A stretch of DNA of 23,484 bases from a virus. The stretch lies in IMG/VR virus record IMGVR_UViG_3300009788_000304, positions 1 to 23,484 of that record. One strand, written 5' to 3'. The notes under the pieces were generated by a model. It searched no databases. It was not told where the DNA came from and saw only the letters and a program-made list of their open reading frames with translations. Numbering within the stretch: the stretch's first letter is position 1; each line of letters starts with the position of its first letter. Of the stretch, positions 17,902 through 23,484 are shown piece after piece. Both the position numbers and the translations under genes were made by a program.

Positions 17902-18375
17902 CTAATAGAATATGAACACGTCTTGAGTATCGCTTCCGAAGATCATGTACGCGACCTCTTCGGCTGTATCCGCGATCCACGGGAGCAAGACCATGTTCGA
18001 TATCACGACCCACCCGCCAGGCGTATGCCATAAGAGCGCAGCATGCCATCCGCGAGAGCTTTCAACGAACACCCGCAGAGTTTCGTACCCTCGCAGAATC
18101 GCTTCCGCCAACGCCATTGCGTCATCACAGTCGCCGCTCCCACGAGCGGCGGACACCCATGGGATAGACGTGAAGTCGAACCATCCCCCGAGCGGGTCCG
18201 CTTCGTCCGTCCACCATTCGATGTGAGGCCACGCTCCTGTTTCGGCTATCTCTACGCGCGTCTCTTCGATTCGCCGCACGCCTTCGTCGCGGTCGTCCAG
18301 GTGCATCGAGGCTTCGAGGCATCCTGCCGAGCCATTCCAAAGCGGCAGTATGACTAGGAACCAGAATCGTTGCAT
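17902..18375 (-). CDS. Exported transglutaminase-like cysteine protease-fold protein
   Basis: A 157-residue protein from the ATG at 18375 (GGAGA 5 nt upstream). It starts with a short signal sequence MQRFWFLVILPLWNGSAGC; C19 may be lipidated. GSGDCDDAMALAEAIL is the transglutaminase-like catalytic cysteine motif (GDCDD), GWHAALLWHT supplies the histidine, and WVVISNM the third residue (Asp or Asn). The C-H-D/N order and spacing match the transglutaminase-like fold used by many peptidases. As an exported protein next to tail and lysis-like genes it may cut or cross-link cell-wall peptides. No peptidoglycan-binding domain is seen, and no other endolysin is visible in the window. Confidence 0.6.
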   Translation of the reverse strand: MQRFWFLVILPLWNGSAGCLEASMHLDDRDEGVRRIEETRVEIAETGAWPHIEWWTDEADPLGGWFDFTSIPWVSAARGSGDCDDAMALAEAILRGYETLRVFVESSRGWHAALLWHTPGGWVVISNMVLLPWIADTAEEVAYMIFGSDTQDVFIFY

Positions 18376-18385
18376 CGGTTCTCCG

Positions 18386-19252
18386 TTACGGGTCACGGCG
18401 AGTAAGCATCTCGAACCCAAGCGTCTTGACCGTGATTGTCGCTGCGCCATTAGGATATGATGCGTAGATTTCTATTTGACTACTGCCATCAACTAGGACT
18501 CGGCCGCCACGCCCCATACCTTCTACTATCCCAGTATCCGGGTTATGAGTAATCCACGGAGCATTCGCGCCAGCCAAGCCCCCGTTGATCTCAATAGACA
18601 TGAGAGATGGCACGCCTCCCGCAGCCGCAGCCGTCGAATTGCTGAATGTCCCTGCAACCCGCGCAATGCTGCCGGGTGGCGCGGACAGTGTTTGCGTTGA
18701 CTTCGTGGTTGATGCGGTCGCGACTGCGTTCACGTCGGCGAAGAAGACGCCCCACTCGAAGATAGCTCCCTGTTGGGTATACGCGTAGAGGTTGGCCGAC
18801 CCGTCCGTCTTTACGGTCGCAATCAGCCGCTTGCTATCGTAGTCCGTCGGCATCGTCGGCGCAGAGAACGACGTCAAGAACAGCGCGTCCACCACGCCGG
18901 TATCGGATCGCTTGATGAGCCAGATTGCGTAGAGGGTATTGTTAGCAACAGAGCCCGCGTCTATCCCGCCCGCGTCGTCTCCGACAGCCCATGCCGCGTC
19001 GATCTGCTTCGTGAGGACGGCCGCTAGAACCATGTTCGTTACGTCGTCCGCGCTGCGAGCTACGCCAGCCGCGATGTCAATGTCATGGTCAGCATCGGTT
19101 CCGTTGCTCGTGATGAGCCCAGCGATGTCGTTCAGGGGCAACGGAAGCTCGGAGGCAGGCACCTGCTTGTCAACGCCGCTCTGCTGAACAAGTAGCTTGT
19201 CGGCTGCCACGACATTCGAGCCGACGTCCAACTCTCCAAGGCGCTTCGCCAT
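18386..19252 (-). CDS. Tail fibre or baseplate-associated structural protein
   Basis: A 288-residue protein. Residues about 40-150 contain LNDIAGLITSNGTDADHDIDIAAGVARSADD, TNMVLAAVLTKQIDAAWAVGDDAGGID, NNTLYAIWLIKRSDTGVVD and MPTDYDSKRLIATVKTDGS, a module I recall from many phage fibre and receptor-binding proteins. The C-terminal half is a beta-rich region, ending with TITVKTLGFEMLTRRD. The ATG at 19252 follows GAGGTGG. It comes after the gpI/DUF2612-like gene, where fibre genes are usually found. No receptor specificity can be read from the sequence. Confidence 0.72.
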   Translation of the reverse strand: MAKRLGELDVGSNVVAADKLLVQQSGVDKQVPASELPLPLNDIAGLITSNGTDADHDIDIAAGVARSADDVTNMVLAAVLTKQIDAAWAVGDDAGGIDAGSVANNTLYAIWLIKRSDTGVVDALFLTSFSAPTMPTDYDSKRLIATVKTDGSANLYAYTQQGAIFEWGVFFADVNAVATASTTKSTQTLSAPPGSIARVAGTFSNSTAAAAGGVPSLMSIEINGGLAGANAPWITHNPDTGIVEGMGRGGRVLVDGSSQIEIYASYPNGAATITVKTLGFEMLTRRDP

Positions 19253-19263
19253 CGGACCACCTC

Positions 19264-19824
19264 CTACAGACTGAAATTCACTTCGAGGTCTTCGCCGTCA
19301 TAGGTGCTACCCGTCAAGATGAATGCCTCGTCGTCGTATGTGCTGCCTGTCAACTCCAAGGCCTCAGCCACGATTACCTTGACGCCAGTGGGCGCCGATG
19401 CTTCGAGGGCGCTAAAGAGGTCAACTGGCAATTCGCCGGTCGTCGGCGTCAAGCGAATCTTCCCGGGGTAGATAGGCTCATACAGTATCCCCGTTGCAGC
19501 CGCCAACTGGATCATCCGTTCAATCAACTGCTCGGGCGTCCCGCTCGCCGTGATCCGTGCCGCCTTCGCATGCAGGGCCAAGCGATAGTTCACGTCATTC
19601 TGGCCCGCGCGCGGCTCCGTCAGAATATCCCCGATGCCGTCAAGCTGCGCCCCAATCATCGTGTCGATATTGAGCAAGTCGAGCATCGGAAAGACCGCGT
19701 CTTCGATGTCCTGCACTTCTGCGGCAATCGCGCGGACAAGGGCGATCATCAATTCCTTGCCAACGAACTGCTCGGGCAGCCGCGCTTGCGCGCGATCCTC
19801 GTGGTCCGTGATCTGCGTCACCAT
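19264..19824 (-). CDS. Baseplate protein, gpI/DUF2612-like
   Basis: A 186-residue protein with LNIDTMIGAQLDGIGDILTEPRAGQNDVNYRLALHAKAARITASGTPEQLIERM (53-106), the DGIG...(P)R.G..D..YR...A.I..N.S.GT core of DUF2612-type and P2 gpI-like baseplate proteins linking the baseplate to fibres. The C-terminal 30 residues contain two LTGSTYDD/LTGSTYDG repeats, probably the site touching the fibre. The ATG overlaps the baseplate J stop (TAATG). Confidence 0.72.
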   Translation of the reverse strand: MVTQITDHEDRAQARLPEQFVGKELMIALVRAIAAEVQDIEDAVFPMLDLLNIDTMIGAQLDGIGDILTEPRAGQNDVNYRLALHAKAARITASGTPEQLIERMIQLAAATGILYEPIYPGKIRLTPTTGELPVDLFSALEASAPTGVKVIVAEALELTGSTYDDEAFILTGSTYDGEDLEVNFSL

Positions 19825-21269
19825 TACGGAGCCTCCGAGACCGGGATGCGGGCCGTGTCGAAGAGCAAGAGCGTGTCTGCGTCGACCGCGATGTCACCCG
19901 CGCCATAGCCCGGTGTGTCGCCCGGGTTCGGCGTGACGTCGATGGTCACGACCACGCTCTGCAGGCCCGGCACGGTCCAGCACGCGGCTTCCAACTGTTG
20001 CACGAGGAGGTCTTGCCCCGGCGCGAAGTCAGCGCCCAAGGCGACAATCGCGTCCTTGATCGCATCCGCTCCATCGGTCGGGAATTCACTCTCGGAGTGC
20101 AGCGTGTAGACGACCTTGACCCATGCGTATTCGTTCACGGGCCGCGAGAAATTGATATCCTGATTGTTGCCCTGCGAATCCACGACCACCTCAGCCTCAC
20201 TGCCGAATGACGCGATGCCCGCAGGCTGTACCTCCCAGAGCTTGTCGGCCACGGCTTGATCGGTCCCGCCCTGGACGATGGCGTGGTATGAGTGCGCGGG
20301 CTGGCCGCTCACCACGGAGTCAGTGCGGTTGCTTATGATCGTGACGGATGAGACGCCCGGAACCTCGTCAAGCAGCCGACTCCTGATAGCCTCGTCGGTC
20401 GCGTAGCCCTGTCTGGCGGACTGGATGCGCAAGCGGAGCTCCACGTCTGTCTCGACGTCGCGGCCGACAATCGCATCCTCATAGTTCGTGACTGAGGCAA
20501 GGCCCGCAACCGGCGTGTCGATGACGGTGATCGTCCCGGCGAGCCCAAGAATAGAGCCCGTATTCTGGGCGGTCGTGGCGATGGGCGATGCGCGCTCAGT
20601 GATGTCGAGAGACCCGGCGCCAGTGGCCGCGACCGTGACAGAGTAGCCGGACTCCAGGTCGGTGGAGCGGATGAAGAACGATCCGTCCGCGTTGTCGGTC
20701 GCGTCCATGACGACTGAGTTGGTATTGATCTCAGTAACCAGAGCGTCAGCGATCTCAAGAGCCGTCGCGCTCCCGTCGCTCGTGATCTCATGGTCAACGC
20801 CATTGATGGTTACGGTGTAGTCTTGGCTGTCGTCCACGCCATCCACGTCAATGACGGCATTGATGGCGTTCGCAATGTCGATGGTAACCGCCGCGTCTGA
20901 CTCGAAGACCTCCGCAGTATCGTCAACGGAGAACTCAGTGGATATCGGAACCACGGTGCCTTGCGTGCCCGTCGCCGCGATAATCGACGTGCTGTTGCCG
21001 GCGGCGATCCGGGCCAGCCCCACAAGCTGCGCCACGTTGTCAAGCTGCGTGCCCTCTGCGCTGGCAGGATAGACGCCGAAGTAGACCGCCTCGGAAAGCT
21101 CCCAGACCGTGGACAAGCGTTCGGCGGTGACGCCCAAGAGCTTCCCGAAGACCCCATCTTCCGCCATGTTGATCGGGCCAAACGTGGCCTCGAGTTCGGT
21201 CCGCAGACTATCGAGGATGTCTTGCAAGCGCTTCCTGACAAAGCCATCTGAGGTCAGGCCGTAGCTCAT
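19824..21269 (-). CDS. Baseplate J-like protein
   Basis: A 481-residue protein matching the gpJ/Mu gp47 family: an N-terminal GVFGKLLGVTAERLSTVWELSEAVYFGVYPASAEGTQLDNVAQLVGLAR segment, RIQSARQGYATDEAIRSRLLDEVPGVSSVTIISN in the middle, and HSYHAIVQGGTDQAVADKLWEVQPAGIASFGSE, then a final domain with VPGLQSVVV. An inserted beta-rich part (about 125-250) is larger than in P2 gpJ. It forms baseplate wedges with gp25. The ATG overlaps the gp25 stop (ATGA). Confidence 0.9.
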   Translation of the reverse strand: MSYGLTSDGFVRKRLQDILDSLRTELEATFGPINMAEDGVFGKLLGVTAERLSTVWELSEAVYFGVYPASAEGTQLDNVAQLVGLARIAAGNSTSIIAATGTQGTVVPISTEFSVDDTAEVFESDAAVTIDIANAINAVIDVDGVDDSQDYTVTINGVDHEITSDGSATALEIADALVTEINTNSVVMDATDNADGSFFIRSTDLESGYSVTVAATGAGSLDITERASPIATTAQNTGSILGLAGTITVIDTPVAGLASVTNYEDAIVGRDVETDVELRLRIQSARQGYATDEAIRSRLLDEVPGVSSVTIISNRTDSVVSGQPAHSYHAIVQGGTDQAVADKLWEVQPAGIASFGSEAEVVVDSQGNNQDINFSRPVNEYAWVKVVYTLHSESEFPTDGADAIKDAIVALGADFAPGQDLLVQQLEAACWTVPGLQSVVVTIDVTPNPGDTPGYGAGDIAVDADTLLLFDTARIPVSEAP

Positions 21270-21643
21270 ACCAGCGTCTCCTCAAAGTCAACAGGACCAT
21301 ACACCGTATCCACGGTGAATGCAACGGAAACTGTTCGCGTGGCTGCGTCGATGCTCGACGCGTATGTCAACAGGCGGTTGACGCCAGCGGTTGCGATGAT
21401 CGCGGCGCGGAGAATCGAGTCAACCACCTCGACGGGCACGCCCTTTTCGAGGATTTCCTGATACCATGGGATTCCGGCATCTGCGTCGAGGAACCACTCG
21501 CCCTTGAAGAGTTGAAGGATGACCTTCAGGCGTTGCGCCACAAGCTCCGATCCGGACACCGTGGCGAGGTCGCGGTCCGTGAAGGTTAGGTCATTCGTCG
21601 TCACGTCCAACGCTAGATCGACGGTCGGGATGATCTCGCCCAT
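21266..21643 (-). CDS. Baseplate wedge protein, GPW/gp25 family
   Basis: A 125-residue protein with the gp25-like pattern: DLALDVTTNDLTFTDRDLATVSGSELVAQRLKVILQLFKGEWFLDADAGIPWYQEIL, i.e. an acidic start, a QRL...L..F.GEWFLD..GIP.....L core, and a VDFEETL end. It joins sheath and baseplate. The ATG overlaps the previous TAA (TAATG), and it precedes baseplate J as usual. Confidence 0.88.
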   Translation of the reverse strand: MGEIIPTVDLALDVTTNDLTFTDRDLATVSGSELVAQRLKVILQLFKGEWFLDADAGIPWYQEILEKGVPVEVVDSILRAAIIATAGVNRLLTYASSIDAATRTVSVAFTVDTVYGPVDFEETLV

Positions 21644-22245
21644 TAGATGGTCCCCGTAATTGTCTTGATCGCGGCGCTCGCGGCGATAATGTCTGTCGCA
21701 ACATACGGAGGAGTGGCGCCGGCAAACCCGGCGACCGCGTCGTCAAGTGCCTTGGCGACCTGCTCTAGAAGCTCCACCGTTGCGTTCCCAATGGCGACCT
21801 TCTCGTCTTCGAGCTTGACCTTGGTAGACCCATCCTTGAGCACCGTGCCCGTCTCGCCAGTCGGCCCATCCTTGAAACTGAAGGCGCCCGGAATGGCGAA
21901 GGCATCTGACATCGCGTGCGTGCGTGCGTCGCCAGCATCTACCTCCGCGCCTTCGGAAAGCCAACGGTCAATCGACCACTGAGCGAAGACGATCAAGACG
22001 GGGTCGCCAGCCGCAATCGGAAGCGTGAGGCTGGCGGTGCGCGTTCGCGGCAAGACGACAGGCACATTAGAGATGACCGGCGGGGTGAGTATCGTCCCAT
22101 CCGAATACCTCAAGCGCACGAGCGGCCGCACTTCGGCCTTGCCCGTGGTCAAGTCATACTTGACGACCTCGCCGGGAATCGCCGTATTCATGGCAATCGC
22201 CTTCGAGTCTATCATCGCCTGCATGACCTCGATGAGGCTAGGCAT
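21643..22245 (-). CDS. Baseplate spike protein, Gp138 N-terminal/gpV-like
   Basis: A 200-residue protein from the ATG at 22245 (GGGAG 7 nt upstream). IPGEVVKYDLTTGKAEVRPLVRLRYSDGTILTPPVISNVPVVLPRTRTASLTLPIAAGDPVLIVFAQWSIDRWL is the OB-fold of Gp138-type spikes, then a short beta region (DGSTKVKLEDEKVAIGNATVELL) for the membrane-piercing needle. It overlaps the hub gene's end by 8 nt. The helix is short, so it is a small spike. Confidence 0.74.
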   Translation of the reverse strand: MPSLIEVMQAMIDSKAIAMNTAIPGEVVKYDLTTGKAEVRPLVRLRYSDGTILTPPVISNVPVVLPRTRTASLTLPIAAGDPVLIVFAQWSIDRWLSEGAEVDAGDARTHAMSDAFAIPGAFSFKDGPTGETGTVLKDGSTKVKLEDEKVAIGNATVELLEQVAKALDDAVAGFAGATPPYVATDIIAASAAIKTITGTI

Positions 22246-23089
22246 TGCTCGACTCCCGAACGCGAAGCGTTGACGACCAATCGCCTTGATGCGTGTCACC
22301 CGCGTGCGTTACCTCTTTGATATGGTAGATGCCGCTCGCGTCGGCAATGTCGCTCACGATTTCGACGCGGTCGCCCGGCCCGAGCTCCGGTCGGAGAAGC
22401 GCCTTGACCTTCCAGCCAGATGATTGAGGCGCTGGCGTGATTGTCGATGTGTCCACGTCGCGCGTCGGTATGCCTATCAGGCCAGTCTTGGCGGAGAGCT
22501 TGAAGACAGGGCTTCCGTTGTGCCCGAGCTTCGGGGCAATCTGAAGCTCATTGTTCTGGAAGCTCCACTGAGCATTGATCTTTCCCATGAGCTTGTCGAG
22601 GATATCGCCGAGCGGGCCCATCTCGGAGAAGCCGTTTGCGAAGTTGGCATCGTCAACCTCGATGAGACTCTTGAGCGTCACGCCCGCATCAGCCGCGATC
22701 TTCGCGATGATTTCCTTGACCGACGTGCCTTCCTTGAAGGAATACGCCGACTTGACCTTCAGAAATTCCACGCCATCGCCGAGCCGCACGACCGTGATGA
22801 TGTCCGGGCCAGCCTGTTCCGTCACGATGTCCAGGATGTCCGCGGTGATGACGAGACGGCCCTTGTATTCGTCTTGACGGTAGCCCGCTTCAAGCTCTAG
22901 CGCATCGCCGATGTTCCGTATCTTGTCCCGGCTGAATTCCGCGAGGTTGAAGATGGACACGGTGCCGGAGTTCGGCGTCGCCTCATTCGATTTCGTGATG
23001 CTGAAGACAACGCGCATATCCTTAAACTCAAAGGCTTTCGCCCCGCGCGATCCGATCTTCACGGTGGCGAATCTGTCAAAGTTCGGCAC
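22238..23089 (-). CDS. Baseplate hub / late control D-like protein
   Basis: A 283-residue protein. MRVVFSITKSNEATPNSGTVSIFNLAEFSRDKI (25-57) and LELEAGYRQDEYKGRLVITADILDI match the N-terminal barrel of gp27/gpD-like hubs; KEGTSVKEIIAKIAADAGVTLKSL and a late GDRVEIVSDIADASGIYHIKEVTHAGDTHQGDWSSTLRV match the later domain that binds the spike. The start is GTG 23089 with GGAGG 6 nt upstream. It lies just before the spike gene, as usual. Confidence 0.7.
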   Translation of the reverse strand: MPNFDRFATVKIGSRGAKAFEFKDMRVVFSITKSNEATPNSGTVSIFNLAEFSRDKIRNIGDALELEAGYRQDEYKGRLVITADILDIVTEQAGPDIITVVRLGDGVEFLKVKSAYSFKEGTSVKEIIAKIAADAGVTLKSLIEVDDANFANGFSEMGPLGDILDKLMGKINAQWSFQNNELQIAPKLGHNGSPVFKLSAKTGLIGIPTRDVDTSTITPAPQSSGWKVKALLRPELGPGDRVEIVSDIADASGIYHIKEVTHAGDTHQGDWSSTLRVRESSNA

Positions 23090-23405
23090 GTTCGGCCTCC
23101 GGAATGTAGATGAGATGCAATCGCTCGCCCAAGTCGCCGAAGACGATGGGCTCGCCTGTCTCTGTGGTGTCGATCACCATGAGCGCGCCTTGCGGCAACG
23201 CGGCGATGTGCCGTGTGTTGTGGAGCAAGTCATAGTCAGGCACGACCTTGATGGCGCCATGAATCAGCACGTCGTCACGCGTCCAGAATTCCACAGTCCA
23301 ATACTGGCCCCGGTAGTTCCACTTGAAGATGAGCGTGAAGGGACGCGAGTCGAGGTCTACGTCGATGGAGTATTCCGCGACGGCGCGGAGCGGTATCGTT
23401 ATCAC
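23076..23405 (-). CDS. Baseplate plug-like protein (Pam3 gp18-like)
   Basis: A 109-residue protein beginning MITIPL, followed by FTLIFKWNYRGQYWTVEFWTRDD, then IHGAIKVVPDYDLLHN and LPQGALMVIDTTETGEPIVFGDLGERLHLIYIPE. This fits the small plug protein described in the Pam3 cyanophage baseplate, recognised from memory. The GTG at 23405 overlaps the preceding TGA (GTGA), so it is coupled to the partial gene upstream. It lies before the hub, as in that phage. Confidence 0.58.
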   Translation of the reverse strand: MITIPLRAVAEYSIDVDLDSRPFTLIFKWNYRGQYWTVEFWTRDDVLIHGAIKVVPDYDLLHNTRHIAALPQGALMVIDTTETGEPIVFGDLGERLHLIYIPEAERAEL

Positions 23406-23484
23406 TCTATGACACCCACTCCCTGCAATGTTCGGTAGAGCAGGGACGCCTTTGCCGTCTCGCCTTCGGAGTCAGTAGGCGGCG
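23402..23484 (-). CDS. C-terminal end of an upstream baseplate-region gene (partial)
   Basis: An open frame enters from the right edge and ends at TGA 23404-23402, overlapping the plug-like GTG as GTGA. The last residues read PPTDSEGETAKASLLYRTL and then QGVGVIE. The overlap pattern, common in this operon, supports it as a real gene end. Too short to identify; by position it may be another tail or baseplate component. Confidence 0.5.
   Translation of the reverse strand, partial: PPTDSEGETAKASLLYRTLQGVGVIE

Overview
This window is part of a bacteriophage or prophage genome with a contractile tail (myovirus type), from a GC-rich bacterial host that I cannot name. The evidence is a compact set of overlapping genes holding a baseplate cassette (plug-like, hub-like and Gp138-like spike proteins, gp25, baseplate J, a gpI/DUF2612-like protein and a fibre protein), a lysis-like block, a RecT/YqaJ/RuvC recombination set, two DNA methyltransferases, a phage sigma factor and many small phage proteins. 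Head genes and the tape measure protein are absent, so the genome continues past both ends; genes are cut at positions 1 and 23484. No tRNA, IS element or CRISPR array was seen.

Layout, with most genes on the minus strand: 23484-18386 is the baseplate and fibre block. 18375-16678 is an envelope or lysis-like block: a transglutaminase-like protein, a holin-like protein, a 56-residue protein overlapping a lipoprotein, and a membrane/coiled-coil protein. 16632-15946 is a promoter followed by a strongly structured leader or RNA region. 15945-11184 is the recombination operon: DnaJ-type zinc protein, YqaJ exonuclease, RecT annealing protein, Rad50-like ATPase and HNH nuclease. 11176-11006 is a second promoter with a structured leader and a terminator. 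11009-6955 is the replication operon, including a putative initiator with repeats inside its gene and a RuvC-like resolvase at its end. 6929-3749 is the only plus-strand block: ten small early-type genes around a Topo VI A/Spo11-like protein. 3337-1 runs leftward again: lipoprotein, small protein, sigma factor, membrane protein, C5 methyltransferase and a second methyltransferase.

The two minus-strand operons (recombination and replication) begin in the same way. Each has a TTGACA-N17-TTnnAT promoter, a transcript predicted to start at arm A of an A-B-A'-B' interleaved pair of stems, a Shine-Dalgarno inside arm A, an ATG 5-6 nt later, and a leader reading frame whose stop overlaps the next start codon. 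The copy at 11041-11141 ends in a clear intrinsic terminator. I regard this pair as the best candidate for an undescribed regulatory RNA system. A second strong signal is a 331-codon reading frame with its own good Shine-Dalgarno lying wholly inside the C5 methyltransferase gene.

Most neighbouring genes overlap as ATGA, GTGA, TAATG or TGATG, so translational coupling is general. Family names come from motif recognition, not from database searches.
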